Of a DNA stretch of 64,000 nt, positions 11,643 to 24,219 are shown in pieces. The stretch covers positions 496,001 to 560,000 of the forward strand of contig JASFAU010000018.1 of NCBI GenBank assembly GCA_039704465.1, in the 5' to 3' direction. How positions within the stretch are numbered: position 1 is the stretch's first letter; each line of letters begins with the position of its first letter. The notes beneath the pieces were generated by a model. That model saw only the letters and a program-made list of their open reading frames with translations, had not been told where the DNA came from and did not search any database. Source of the DNA: Plasmodiophora brassicae. Lineage: Eukaryota; Endomyxa; Phytomyxea; Plasmodiophorida; Plasmodiophoridae. Both the position numbers and the translations under genes were made by a program.

Positions 11643-12254
11643 GGCGTGGTGCCAGTCGCCATAGGAGCGCCCGTCTCGGGTTCTTGCTTCCTGTGTTCTC
11701 CCAATGGCAGAAGTACAAACGCATTGGTCTGAGCGTTCGCATTCAAACCGGCCTAGCGCAGCCGGGAATCATGCCAGTAAGTTTATCACTGCAGTGTACT
11801 GAACGTCACCGATGTCCCCAGATACGTCGAGTCTGATTTGATGGCGGAACGTATCTCCTGGTATATAGGTATATTGGTGCGGTTGAAATGCCTGCAGGTT
11901 CAGTGCTGTCTCGTGGCCCACAGACAGGTCTTCCACAACAGCCATAGCCGAAGTCACCTTTCGCTCTCTAACACGAAAGACCGCCGCGGTTGCCACCGGT
12001 TGGACGGGCGCCCTACCGCAGACCGCGATTCGTCATCATCGATTGCTGGTGAAATTGTTCCAAACCTCAGCCATGTCTTCTTAAGCAATTACCATTGTTC
12101 GCTGCCTCCTTCAGAATCGTCCGTTTCTTCACATGCATTTCCGTTGAAATGATGCTCCGCCCCTCACTTTGTCAGGTTTCGCCTTTTCCAAGGACACCAC
12201 AAAAACCTTTCTGGTCGGACATACGACAGGTCCAAACATGTATTGACAACTGTG
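11643..12254. other. Intergenic, possible small minus-strand gene at about 11769-12090
   Basis: A minus-strand frame (11769-11996) reads MAVVEDLSVGHETALNLQ and ends QYTAVINLLA. Upstream at about 12083 is a possible first exon MAEVWNNFTSN. The two could be joined, but I see no family and no strong splice pair, so I do not call a gene. The rest looks like the 3' ends of the flanking genes. Confidence 0.25.
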
Positions 12255-12818
12255 TTACGCAGCAGAATTGTCAGTAGCGGCGTACATGGATGTCACCTTG
12301 TCATTGAGGGCTGGCGGGTACTCAGGAGCGGCGCCAATCGCGGCCGAAGCCTGGCCCGTTTCAAGATGCTGTTGCTGGAAAATGATGAGTGCAGCGATTC
12401 CGAACAGCACGAACGTCAGAATACCGCCAATGGTGGCAACCATGGTTCCGCAATCACTCTGGCCGTTTCCGTTATTAATCGCCAGCAGCATGCTACATTG
12501 CGACATGACAGCAGATGTTGCCGCCGCCCACGCCAACATTGTCTCGGAAGACGTCGCGAGCATTAACAGAACCCACAGGGCAATGTAAAGAAACGACCAC
12601 CAGACCAAGATGAACTGCACTTTGCGGATCGCATCCTGCACCTTATCAGGTGCCCTATCGTCTGCGAGTTCACCAGCGCACCACCACAGCGCGATCACCA
12701 TCAGGGGGATCAGCACCTGTGCCAGCGGGCGCAGCAAGCCCAAGACCTTCACGCCAGGCTTGCTGCTCCGCAACATGGTCTGGTACGCTTGCGCGGTCGC
12801 TTGCATGTCCACCTTCAT
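12255..12818 (-). CDS. Four-helix membrane protein (MARVEL-like topology), unknown function
   Basis: From the ATG at 12818 this encodes about 187 residues with four hydrophobic segments: around residues 24-45 (LAQVLIPLMVIALWWCAG), 70-92 (FILVWWSFLYIALWVLL), 95-120 (MLAWAAATSAVMSQCSML) and 130-152 (GGILTFVLFGIAALIIF). A short loop between the third and fourth helices holds a Cys, and the cytosolic tail is Ala/Pro-rich. Helix number and loop sizes fit MARVEL or tetraspan vesicle proteins, but no diagnostic motif was found. The first exon may lie further upstream and include the PETD repeat at 12923-13075: a strong GTAAGT donor lies at about 12825 and an in-frame join is possible. Confidence 0.6.
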   Translation of the reverse strand: MKVDMQATAQAYQTMLRSSKPGVKVLGLLRPLAQVLIPLMVIALWWCAGELADDRAPDKVQDAIRKVQFILVWWSFLYIALWVLLMLATSSETMLAWAAATSAVMSQCSMLLAINNGNGQSDCGTMVATIGGILTFVLFGIAALIIFQQQHLETGQASAAIGAAPEYPPALNDKVTSMYAATDNSAA

Positions 12819-12922
12819 TCTCAATACTTACACGATGTACCGGTTCTTGCAATAATATCGGATCTGACACGGGGAGCGACGGCCTGATCGTTGATGCCTG
12901 TCCCGGAAGAACCGCTGGTTTA

Positions 12923-13075
12923 GTCTCGGGATCAGTCTCGGGATCAGTCTCGGGATCGGTCTCGGGGTCAGTCTCGGGGTCAGTCTCTGGATCAGTCTCG
13001 GGATCAGTCTCGGGATCAGTCTCGGGATCAGTCTCGGGATCAGTCTCGGGATCAGTCTGGGGATCAGTCTCGGGA
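12923..13075. repeat. 12-bp minisatellite, about 12-13 copies
   Basis: Tandem units of GTCTCGGGATCA with few substitutions. As 12 is a multiple of 3, it stays open in several frames: minus strand (PETD)n, plus strand (GSVS)n. The minus-strand frame lies directly upstream of the four-helix membrane protein and could be its N-terminal part; otherwise it is promoter or intergenic satellite. Confidence 0.9.
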
Positions 13076-13416
13076 ATAAGTCCGTAACGTGTGAAGCTAC
13101 CCGCTCGCGTCATTGACGGACCCGGAGGCCGGAACCCGCGCCGCGACTCGCGAGTCCTCTGTGCAATCGATCATCATCAACGCCGTCATGGCCAGGGGTG
13201 GTCTCGATTCGTTGTATGCCGATATGAAGCAGGTGAGGGCGATGATTTCATCAAAAACGGGACCGCTGTTCAGTGATGGCTGAGTTGACAGGCGCGTCGG
13301 CAGGCCTGGAACCGCGACGATGTTTGGTGTTTGATGGTTTGCTGCTTGAGCACGTGTGTGACTTGCGCATCGTGCAGAATGTTGACGGGGGAGGGCCAGA
13401 CTTGTCAACGTGTAAA

Positions 13417-15838
13417 ATGGGTGATCACGCGTCTTCTCTGGTACGTTATGGTGACGCGAGATCAACCACGAGGCATCGCGTGATTTGCTGCTCGCTTCGC
13501 AGGAGGACCCGAGGTCGGAACCTACATGGACGCTGCTGAATGAACCTTTAGCCCCGGAGGTACTCTGTGCGGATCCATCTTATGAATCGCGTTTGCCGAA
13601 CGATTCCAGGGCGTATCACTGTTCGTTCGTCCGCTGCCTGGCGATGCCACCGAGGACCTGATCAGGTCAATGTTCACTGGTCTATCGGACCGGATTGTAC
13701 GCGTCACGTTTACTCCAATGAGGACCCGACAACTGCGCGTCTCGGCGACGGTCGAGTTTCAGGACAATGATGCGATGCTGCGAGCGCTTGTGTTTGATCG
13801 GTTGAGGGTCGGCGACCTCGTCGCTCGGGTGAACCCGCTCCAGAGCATTAGTGAGAGGAAGGTATACGCAAACCACATTAATCGCACTGTGAAGGTTCTG
13901 ACAAAGGTTCAGGCGTTCTTGATCAGGCAACTGCCACGACCCAGGGTATCGTCATCTACAGTTTGTGTAGCGCTTCTTTCCTGAGGAATGGGTTGCAGGC
14001 GTCTTCCGGCGCGTCGCATTGCTCCGAAGACGATGTCGCTGTCGGATTGATGGGTGTAGCCGATGCTGTTGAAACCTGGTACGACGACGTATCCCCATGT
14101 GAGGAGACTGCGGCCCGTCGTTCTAAGGTGCTACGTCGTCATATCAGCGGGAACAACATTCAGTGTTGAAAATTAGGTTCTTGAGGAGATCAGAACGATA
14201 CTCCAGGAGAAGCGAACTCAGCAAGCGCTAAGTGACGCGAATGGAGCCGACGTAGGCCTTCGAATGGCACTGTTCGGCTCCGTGTCCTGCAATCTGTCCA
14301 CAAAGTCATCCGACCTGGACATTGGCCTTGTAGGCAGGGTCAATGATCGTGACGCAGTGCTTCGGTACGTGCCATTGGCATTGTGCTATCGTTATCCTGA
14401 GTGCTTTATGTTGCAGAGCCTGGTGGAGGGTACTACGGCGGCGATACCTTGGAAGAACAGATCTGATTCAGCACGGTAGGACACCAATGTAAACGGATGC
14501 TGTTAGTTTAGAGCCTGAATCTGTGTTAGCTCGAACACCGATTGTTGAATTGCATCATCGGGAAACGGACATCGACTGCGACATATCCATCATTGAATCG
14601 AACGACAACAACCGTCTGAAGACCTGGCTACTGAGCGCGTATGCTCAGAAGGATTCTCGTGTACCACGACTTATTGCCGCAGTCAAGGTAGGCCGTTCGT
14701 CATGGTACTTATGAAATCCCGTCCCAAGCGCTGTCACAGCTGTGGGGCAAGCACCGCCTGGTTGCCCGAGCGCACAAAGGGTCGCTGAGCGCGTTCGGCT
14801 TCACACTTCTTGCGATCCAGTTTCTGCAGTGCTGCCACCCGCCGATTCTGCCAAACGCGCAGCGTTTGGTGGCGCCCGAAGTCGTCGCTGCGGCCCTGGC
14901 GAAGACGGATCAGGAATCAACGAACCCGTTCCTGTCGGACTCGTTCATGAAATGGCGTTCCCGGAACCAGGACTCAATTGGTACCGTGCAGGCACAGTAC
15001 GCCAGCCGCGATGGCGTGTGTCCTAACTACTCCCATCGCCAGGTCAGCTTCTCTACTCCATGTTCGAGTTCTACAGCACCGAGTGCAGTCCGACGCAGCA
15101 AGTCGTGTGCATTCGCGAAGGAGAGCCACGCCCGGCCCCGTCCCACATCGAAGACCGGGTCACCACGTTCCACGACAACCAGCACATCAGCTTTTGCATC
15201 GCCGACCCGTTCGACCGAAACGACAACGTCGCGCGGAACGTGTCCGCGGTCAGGAACCGCATCAGTTCTGCCTTCGTTGGGCCCTGATATTGATTCAGGC
15301 GACTGCGGAACGTATCGAGAGGGAGATTCGGAGGGCCTACGACATGCTCGGCACGTGCAAACCCTGGGAGGCGGTTATCGAACCGCCGCGCAAGCACCGC
15401 AGCAACAGATCCCTGTCGGAAGCGGCGTCACGTCGGTATGGATTTAGCGGAGCGCCGTCAAGAGAGGCCCGGCCAGAGATCAGCAGTAGTGAAGGCAACG
15501 AACGGAGACCGGGCGCCCTTGACCATGCTGGTGAAGATCCGTTCGCCGAAGCCGCCCCTGGTCGCCTTGCGGGCGCGAGCGCAGCGACTGTCCCCGATGA
15601 GCGCCTGGCCAGACCATCCCATCTCCGAACCGATCTGGAACGAATGCAACACGTCGGGCGGCGCGCTCGCCGAGACCAACGTCACTCGCCTACCGCACAA
15701 CCGGCTCCTGTTACGCGACCCTGGCAAGCCCCTCCTGTGAACGGGCGCTGCCGGTTCAGTTCACAGCCAGTCGCCCTGCGACGAGGTTCCTCCTGGACCA
15801 GCACCGTTGTCCGAACTCTGGCAAGGCTCAGGCTGTAG
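13417..15838 (+). CDS. RRM-containing terminal uridylyltransferase / non-canonical poly(A) polymerase, copy A
   Basis: Predicted to add nucleotides, most likely U, to RNA 3' ends; RRM followed by a pol-beta-type domain is the layout of animal TUT1. ATG 13417 begins a short exon. Spliced sequence enters an RRM at about 13603 (SLFVRPLPGDATEDL ... GDLVARVNP). The catalytic palm has LFGSVSCNLSTKSSDLDI (14270), giving GS and the first two carboxylates. After introns at about 14363-14415 and 14478-14528 comes IDCDISI with the third. The central domain follows (FGFTLLAIQFLQ, then MFEFYSTECSP, then ISFCIADPFDRNDNVARNVS). The C-terminal tail is basic and Arg-rich. Closest relative is the next gene downstream (15961-18593), same strand, with matching intron positions, so this is a tandem duplication. 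Active-site residues look intact. Confidence 0.82.
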
Positions 15839-15960
15839 CATGTACGATACCTGCTGGTAATCTCATACAGTTGGTTCGTGTTCGTCGCTGTCCGCCCCAG
15901 AAACACGACGACTTCGGGGATGACATCGCGCTGTTACCGGCCACATTGACGGGGGTGGCC

Positions 15961-18593
15961 ATGCCGCCGCAGCCAGCTCCGGTCTCCCGGGCGAGAACCC
16001 TGTTGGTTGCTCGCGGGCCCGATCGCGTTTTCTGGTCGCTCTCGCCTGACCGTGGCAGAAATTCGCGAGCGGCCCCGTTGAGCGCGACGAACCCGTCCTC
16101 CGGTCCCACGGCATCTTTGATGGACGCTCTCGTGAACGGCGTCGCCGTCCTGGGCGTCGGCGACGGCGATCAGCGGGTGGCGCGTCCGCATCCGCTGTCT
16201 GTTGAGGTCGAGGCGGACGGTGAGCATGAGACGCCGGCAGCGGCCAACGGGACGCAGGTAGGTACGCCGGTTCCAACCCGCCCAGGTAGTGCAGTAACCG
16301 TCGTGTGTGCTTTGTAGGTGAACGCCGTGTTTGTTCGGCCGCTTCCTGCGTCTGCCGATGAGACGACGGTCCGGGCGCTGTTTGTCGACGTTGCCGATCG
16401 GATCGTCGGCGTGGACATCAGACAAGGCAGGCTGCTGCGGAAGAAGGATCGGGCCTTCGCCATTGTCACGTTCAGCGACTCGGCCTCGGTGGAACGCGCC
16501 CTGGCAAACGACAAACGCGAGCTCGGCGATTTGGTCGTTCGCCTTCGGATAGCGAAGGACGACGCGGCTCTGAAGGCAATGAATGCCGCCCTCGTTGCAA
16601 GCAGTGACGTACGTAGCTGACTCGTGTCGCAGATGGAACGACGGAACCGTGTGCTCGAGTCACGAAAGAAGGTACGGTCGTTTGGTATATTCAGCTGCGC
16701 ATCTGATGTCGATGGTTTCAGTCGAAGCGCCCCGCTGTTGTTCATTGTTCCAGAGAGTCTATTGTTGCGGCTCTGCCTGCCGTAAGCGTGTCGGTCGACT
16801 CGTGGTATGCGACAGTGCGACCGAAACAGGAGACGATCGACAAACGCTCAGAAGTGGGCAGCGCTCACCATCCGGCGCCCTTCGTCCACTGACGTGGTCT
16901 TTTCAACAGGTCATCACACTGCTGACGCGTATTCTTGCCGATGGCTTCACTCGGAAGGCGCTTCACGAGGCCGAAGGACGTGAATTAGGTCTCCATCTGG
17001 AGCTCTTCGGGTCCGTTCCATGCAATTTGTCGTCGGATAGATCCGATCTCGATATTGCCTTGATCGGCGACGTCACCAACCCTGAAGCCGTCCTCAGGTT
17101 TGAAAATTGGTCGCTGGTTAAGAATGATTTCGAACGGCTGATCCTTTCAATAGAGCATGGTATAAAGTCCTCAAGAAGCGCCGACTGGGGATAACGCGCC
17201 TGATCTCGGGCGGTACGTCTCTTGTCCCTGCCCTCGATTGCAACTCATCGCTGCACGTCCGTTCAGCCCGGGTCCCGGTCGTGAAGTTCCAACATCGGCA
17301 ACTTCAGCTCGAGTGTGATTTCACATTGAAGAATGATTCCGACTCGCAACGTTCGAAAACGTGGCTGCTGCGAGCCTATGCGGAAAAGGACCCTCGCGTT
17401 CCACAGCTCATCGCAGCAGTCAAGGTCGCTCATGTACTGCAACATCAACCACAGTTTGCTAACGGTGTCGGTGGTACGTCAGTTCTGGAGCAAAGCCCGG
17501 TTCATCGGAGATGCATCGAAGGGCTCGTTAAACTCTTTCGGGTACACCCTTCTCGTGCTGTACTTCTTGCAGCATTGCAGCCCGCCGGTTATCCCCAACG
17601 CACAGGCCATGACGTCCAGTGATGAGGTTGCCCAGGCAACGAAAAACAGTCCGAACCCTTTCCTTTCTAGCCCATTCACGTCCTGGCGTACTGACAACAC
17701 TGATTCTATTGGTATGTTTGTTCTGAGTACGTTGGCGCTTGGTTTAAACACTTCTACGTTGCGTAGGTGGGCTGCTGTACTCGTTCTTCAAGTTTTACAG
17801 CATCGAGTGCAGCCCGACTCGCCAAGCAATCTGTATCAGCACTGGCGAAGCGCGTACACTGCCTGAGGCAGCGGAAGACCGCATCGCAATGTTCCACGAC
17901 TTTCAGCACTTCAACTACTGTATCATTGACCCGTTCGACAAACGAGATAACGTTGGGCGTAACGTTTCTATGGTATGCTCCCGGAAGTCCCGTTTCCGGA
18001 CTGGGTGCTCACAACATCTTACGTAGGAAATAGCAGTACGGATTGAAGACGAGTTCCGACGCGCGTACGACCTGCTTAGTACTTGCCAGCCATGGGAAAA
18101 AGTCGTTGAACCGGTCAAGAGGCGTCAGCCGAAACCGCCGCCGGCAAAGCGCAAGGATGCGGCGAACAAGGAGCTGGCGACCCCGAAAGGCCGCTCTAAG
18201 ACACGACACGGCGAGAAGTCAGAGAATCCGTCATCGACCGATCAGAAAGAAGACGACACGTCTGAGGAGGCGGTTGCTTCTCGTGGCCCTGTGAATGCCG
18301 TAATGCGAAAGAAAAGACCCAAACCTGCACGCGCCCAACCACCTTCGGCTAATGGAGCCATGACCACGGCGCCACCTAACGATGGCATGGAGACGTTGGT
18401 CGCTCTCGCGAGCCCGTTGCCGGACGCGTCCGATAAGGTGTCTGCAGCTGCTCCTACTGCTCCAGCAGACGCTCGAATGCGAAATCGTCATCGCTGGCGT
18501 CCGAAAGCGGACAGTCCTGCGGAACAAGCAAACGCACCTAAACCTGTCGCCCAAGTCAGACGCCAGGGAGCGCCTGCCACCAACAACCCATGA
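15961..18593 (+). CDS. RRM-containing terminal uridylyltransferase / non-canonical poly(A) polymerase, copy B
   Basis: Tandem paralogue of the preceding gene. The start at ATG 15961 gives a low-complexity Pro/Ala N-terminus spliced in frame (intron about 16259-16317) to an RRM (AVFVRPLPASADETTV ... GDLVVRLRI, 16321-16560). Catalytic motifs: LFGSVPCNLSSDRSDLDIALIG at about 17007, and LECDFTL with the third Asp at about 17310 after introns at about 17099-17150 and 17213-17270. Then come SKTWLLRAYAEKDPRVPQLI and GYTLLVLYFLQH. After an intron at about 17713-17766, LLYSFFKFYSIECSPTRQ leads to FNYCIIDPFDKRDNVGRNVS. The tail is long, Lys/Arg/Ser-rich and probably disordered, and differs fully from copy A, so the copies may differ in targets or localisation. 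U versus A specificity cannot be read from sequence. Confidence 0.84.
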
Positions 18594-18874
18594 TGAGGGC
18601 ATGCCATGAAATGGCGCTCCTCCCGCCTGGCTCTATGCTTATACTCGATCTACTCCAATGCGCTGTCTTACACTTCGACCCGTGTTGCGCGTACTGCATT
18701 GCCCTGATCGCTGTGTGCATGTGGATGGTTGCTGTTCGTTCTGCAGTGGGCCTGCATGGCGTCGTCGGGTTGGGAATGGGTCAGCAGAGTGGCCACTGGT
18801 CAGCAGTGACCACTGAGCGTCGCAGCAGGAAACCCCGTGACACACTGTGACATCTCGTCCAGGGGCTGGCACCC

Positions 18875-21800
18875 ATGTCGTCGTGCGCCCGCAAGGTCAA
18901 CGGCATCGAGGTCTGCTTCCCTTTCGAAACGCCATACCCGGCCCAGATGATGGTTGCGTCCAAAGTCCTGTCCGCGTTGCAGAAGGGACAGGTCTGCGCC
19001 GCGCCGGCGTCTCGTGCGCGCGCTCAGTCGCTTACTGCTGTTCATAGAATGCGCTCGTGGAATCCCCGACTGGAACAGGTACTGCCCCTGATAGGGGGTC
19101 ATTATGCTGCGGTGTAATCTGGACGACCAGGGAAATCGCTGGCTTTGCTCTGCAGCGTCCTTGCCTATCAGAAGGCTCTCGAGGATCGCGCTGCCCTTGA
19201 AACTGACCCGCAATCGGTCAAGATTCCTACTGTATACTATGTCGGGAGCCCTTACGGTCGCATCGTTGGCAAGGGCAATGACAGCTTGTCGTGGCAGATG
19301 TCGCGAACGCATTCGCAATTAACACAGGTCGTCAAAGAGCTCAATCGAACCGTCTACAGACCGAAGCCGATGACGATCCTTGGTTCACGCGAACAACTGT
19401 GCATCAACAAGACATCTGGGTTCGGTCGTATCGCCATGCGCAATGTGACCGGCGGCCTGAATGTTGCCCATCGTAGGGTATCCGCTGACGAGAACTGTAC
19501 TAATCTCTTGAATAACAAGCAGTGCGACGCGTTCAACAACCAGTATCGTCTAAGGGCGGCGATCGAACGCGGCAACGGGGTCTATGACATTGAGGATCTA
19601 TGCAAAGCGGGGGAAAAGATCAATGCATGCCCGTACTTTACAGCACGGTCTATGCTGCGAACGCCGAATTCTGCCAAACTGGTGCTCTGCCCGTACAATT
19701 ATGTCATCGACCCGCCTATCCGAAGGAGCCTCGGGCTAAGCCTTAAGGGTTCGGTCCTCATATTTGACGAGGTCTGCTCCTCCTTAACGATGTGTTTCAA
19801 AGCGTCTCGTGAACTCATGTGGCTTTATAGGCCCACAACATTGAGAATGTCGCCCGTGAGGCATCAAGTTGTACAGTTTCTCGAAACCAGGTCCAAGTTA
19901 TCCTGGACGGGCTTTCCTGCGTCGAGGATGGTGATCCTCTTACAAGTGCTGTTGAGGGGCTAAATCGTTTGATTGAGGACGCGTCAGGTACCGGCGCAGT
20001 ATTGAACATGGCGTGCTTGCTGCTCATGTTGTGGCTACTCAGGCCAAATGAAAGCTGATGCGTTTCAGCAAGACTCCTTTCATAAAGATAAGGCTGACAT
20101 GCTCTCCCTGCTGCAAACGCATGCGCTTGGGCCTGATGTAGTACCAGCTATGCGCAAGGCGATTAATGTCGGGCTATGTGGCAGCGAATACCGTTGCAGC
20201 TTCTAAATGCTACTCCCTGTATCAGCAAATTGGCGAACGCTACCGAGACGATGGGGAAGAGGCAGAAAACCTCGAACGTGAACGAGAAAGTCACCAAGGT
20301 ACCCGTAACATTGGTTTTCATCATATACTGACATTTTAACACTTGACCTTTAGTCTATTCACAAAGCGGTGATGAACGTGGGCGCGTTCTGCTCGCTCTG
20401 CGCCTTTGCGATGGGATTTGTTCATGCCTGGAGCTTATGTATGCGGAAAGCGACAATGCCAGACATTTCAGACTGGTCGTCACTCGACAGTCTGCAACCG
20501 GTGACGCCTGGGAGTACGAGGTGAGGACATTTACGAGTCGCGCGTCTTCATTTTATGTTCATCTAATGTCCCATTTGTTCGCTAGTTTTCGATCTGGTGC
20601 TTATCGCCGGCTTTAGCAATGCAACAATTGTCCAGCGCAGCATCAACAATAATCGTCGCATCAGGTACGTTTCATAATGGCATGCGTTTCGTGAAGCGTT
20701 TACAACGTCAGCAGGCACCCTATTTCCTTTGGGGACGTTTGCTGCAGAACTTGGCACCCCGTTTGAACAGGTACGTACTTAGCGTTACGTGGAGTATTCG
20801 CTTCCTGACTCGTGTTCAAGAGAGTTGAGGCTCCTCACGTAATAAGTCCAGATCAGATCTTGGTCGGCGTGGTGCCTCTGGCGAACAATCAGCACACGGA
20901 AGCCACCTTCCAGAATGTACATTCACTTGATTTCCAGGACAATGTTGGTCGTTGTTGGTTTCGTTTCTGTGCTAGGACGACTGCTGACGAAAATTGTAGC
21001 TTGCCGAGACGCTGCTGTGCCTTGCTTGCATCATTCCATCTGGAGTCCTCGTCTTCTTCCCATCGTACGGTTTGCGTCGCCTGATCAGAATCCCAGTTTA
21101 TAACGCAACGCTACACTCAGGTACACCTTAATGGAGGCCCTTGTCAGGCGTTGGAAGAACACCAGGGTCTTCTCGAAGATTAACAAGCGGAAGAAGAGTG
21201 GGTATCGTCATACATTGCATACGTACCGGCCTGTTGATCTGAACACGAGAAAGCAGTTTTTCTCGAAGACCGCCGCAGCGGAGCTAGCTTCGATTCTAGC
21301 GTCAAGGAATATCGCAGGAAGTGGTATGTACCCCTTTGATCGTCGCAACCTGTATATAAGCATTAACCAGCGTTGGACAGTACGAAGGACGCGGGCGCAA
21401 TGTTCTTTGCTGTCTACCGAGGCAAGCTTAGTGAAGGGATTGACTTTGCCGACAACGATGCGCGTGCCGTTGTGTGTATAGGTTGGTTATATGTGCCGTT
21501 CAATGATTTTGCGTGCTCATTACATAGCAGGCATTCCGTTTCCGAATGCAACGAGTCTCCAAGTCAAATTGAAGAAGGAGCACAATACAGAGGAAGCGAA
21601 GAGAAACCCGAATGGGGCACAGGAGACAGTTCCATCTGGACGAGAATGGTAATACTTAATGTAGTGCAGCGCTTACTTCTGCTGACCTTATACCTGCAGG
21701 TATTGTCAACAGGCGTACCGCGCGTAAGCGACGTCGCTACCGTGTGTGCTGGTAGATGATAACGTTTCATCGCAGGTTGAACCAGTCTATCGGCCGCGTT

Positions 21801-24069
21801 ATCCGGCATCGGCTGGATTATGGGGCAGTGATCCTTGTCGATGCCCGGTATCAACGGCCAGATGTTAAGCGGAGCCTTTCGAAATGGGTATTGTACATCA
21901 AACGTTTCACGGCTTGTTTAAAGCTCTAATGCGATGATTGATAGGTGCGCCAACATGTCGTTACTTTCAAACAGCTTGCCCAGGCGGAGTCGGGGATCCG
22001 CGACTTCTTCACGAGAATGAAAGGTATGTTCCCTCAGAGTGTCCGTGTCTCACACACTTATGGTAAACGCAGACCGGTTTCCGCCCACATCGACTGCATC
22101 CTCAGCGAAAGGAGCGAAATCAAAACGACCTCCTGGCTCCTTGCCTGGGGTAGGCGTACCCGACACTGTGCACACGCTGGCTGAACCTAACAGTATGGCT
22201 AGATTGCTATCGGGCCGTTGGATCGCATGCTTGTTACAGCAGGCAGCAACGTCACAGTCGTCCTGAAGAATCCGCCCGGCAACCAACAACGTCAGACGAC
22301 AACTGGTCGTGCTGCGCCTGAGGCTCAACCTCAGACGGCAACTTCCCGTTCTGCGCCAAAGGCTTCTACCTCATCTGATCCACCGCGAGCCGATCCAGTC
22401 TGTACGACGGCGGATGACGTGATGGCGTTTCTGGCGTCGAAGGCTTACCGTTCAGATGCTGTCGCGTCTGCTGTGGAGCCATCGCAAGTCGCGCCTAGCG
22501 TTAACGGTGCCCATGCTGGTGCTCGGTCCATTGACCTGGACGACCCAACCTTGGTTTCATCTTCGCAGTCAGCTGTCGCTGACGAGGCAGACTGCTCGAC
22601 GCCACCGTCTGGTAGTGGCAACAGCCAGCCTGGCCAACAATGTGCTGTGAGGGACCGTGCCATGTACGGGAGCGGACGCATCGATAAGCGTCATGGAAGT
22701 CACCCAGCATCGACCTTCAGCACCGTCGCACCTGCTGCCGGATTCGCTTCAAAGAGTTCGCACGTCGTTGCGAGTTCAGCTCCACCGGCGAGCGTCGGCA
22801 GTCAACGGCTCCCCCAGGTGCCCGCCTTGGGGAACACTGAGCAACCCGAGCGCGATGATGGGCCTCGTGCAAGGCCTTCCGTTGAGACGTCTAGCGACTT
22901 CTTCGCGAACTCGGCATCTCCAGCCGCTGGAGTGGGTTCTTGGTCGAAGACACCCCGCTTAACTCCACCGCCTGGGCACGGAAATCTGCAACAACTTCGG
23001 TATTGCGCGCTGAGCAGCAACGACAAGCTTGGGCACGAGGACGCTGATCGAGGCGTTGCCTGTGCATCCAGCGCCATACCCAGCCGGTCCAAGAATTCGG
23101 CATCTGCGGATTCCTTGGTGACGAACCAGCATCGCGCTCTGCTGTGTATCCATTGCAAGGCGGTCATCATTCGCGAGGGTGTACCGTATACCAAGCTCGA
23201 CAACGGGGCTGGCGTCGACGTTTCAGCCATGATGTGCGACATCGCGTCGTCCTTACGCCGGAAGACGGCGCCCATGGGACGGCAATCAGACCCGATCCCA
23301 TATTGTTCTGTCTACGACGTCGCTTCCTCAGAGATTCGAGAGCAATGCCTGGTAATGCATCCTGCGTATGATTGCCAGGGCAGCATGCTGATTTGGTTGG
23401 TCGCAGACTGACGAAGATGGCTGCGTGTTCATCAAGTCGCACTGCCTTGGTGGGTTTCCCGTGTCCTGCCGGCATTGCAGTAGCGAAATCGGCGTTGAGG
23501 TGCTGCTCGCCAGCACACACGAATTGCTCGAACAGTATGTCACAAGTGGGACGCACGCTCTCCTTATTGGCGTCGAGCTCGCGGTACGTGGCCAGCGGCC
23601 GCCCCAGGAGCAGAGGGAGAACATGACGCCTCTCGTGAGGCGCTCACCATCGCCACCTGCTGCTGCACCTCTCCCAATGTCAAGACTTTCCCAGGAGCAG
23701 AAAGAGAACGCACCGCCTATCGTAATGCGCCAAGCATGGCCGCCTGCTGCTGCGGCTGCCTCTTTCACGGTTCCAAGTCATTCCTTGAAAACGGAGTCGA
23801 CCATTGGAACGCAAGCGGGTCTCAAGCCACCACCATGGACAAACCCAACGCTGCGAGCGCCATCGGATCAACATGGCTCCGCTCCCGGCCACACCGGACC
23901 GCCCGCTCCAGTAAGCAACAACGGCCATCGACACCTGACGCCGACCACTAACATGTGAAACGCACAGGCACCACCGTCGTTCCCGATGCCTGTCGAGCGG
24001 CCCGCCGCGTCATCATCGCCCAGTCAACACGGCGCCCAGGTGCGGAAGCGCCCCAAGTTCATCCGCTAG
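18875..24069 (+). CDS. BRIP1: BRIP1/FANCJ-type DNA helicase
   Basis: Iron-sulfur 5'-3' helicase of cross-link repair and G-quadruplex unwinding. ATG 18875 opens with a Q-motif region ([16 protein letters not shown]). Walker A ([14 protein letters not shown]) is split by an intron at 19079-19130. [14 protein letters not shown] is at about 19308. Fe-S cysteines lie in EQLCIN, ENCTNLL, KQCDAF and NACPYF. The DEAH box ([13 protein letters not shown]) forms only when the intron 19772-19830 is removed. Later motifs: VASGTFHNG (20655), [20 protein letters not shown] (21412), and [12 protein letters not shown] (21777). HNIENVARE, and DFQDNVG at about 20930, favour FANCJ over RTEL1. A roughly 600-residue tail follows with Ser/Pro-rich stretches, two CxxC pairs (CIHC at 23149, CRHC at 23474) and a terminal basic patch (RKRPKF), ending at TAG 24067-24069. 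Confidence 0.88.
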
Positions 24070-24219
24070 CAAACACACCCTACACCTACTGGTTATCTAA
24101 TCCATGGTACGAGCATGCGGCCGTAGGTAGACTACGTAGGTGCACACATCGTTAACCTGCGCGCGCCTCCGTCCCGGCCGGTCGCTGTCCCGCGCATTTT
24201 GCCGCACCAGGTGCCAGGT

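Noticed and set aside
12923..13075. Centromeric or telomeric repeat
   Set aside because: Only about 13 short copies, with no telomere-like unit; a local minisatellite.
19760..19830. Apparent loss of the DEAH box in BRIP1 (reads DEVCSS)
   Set aside because: The odd residues come from reading into an intron. Splicing 19772-19830 restores DEAHNIE.
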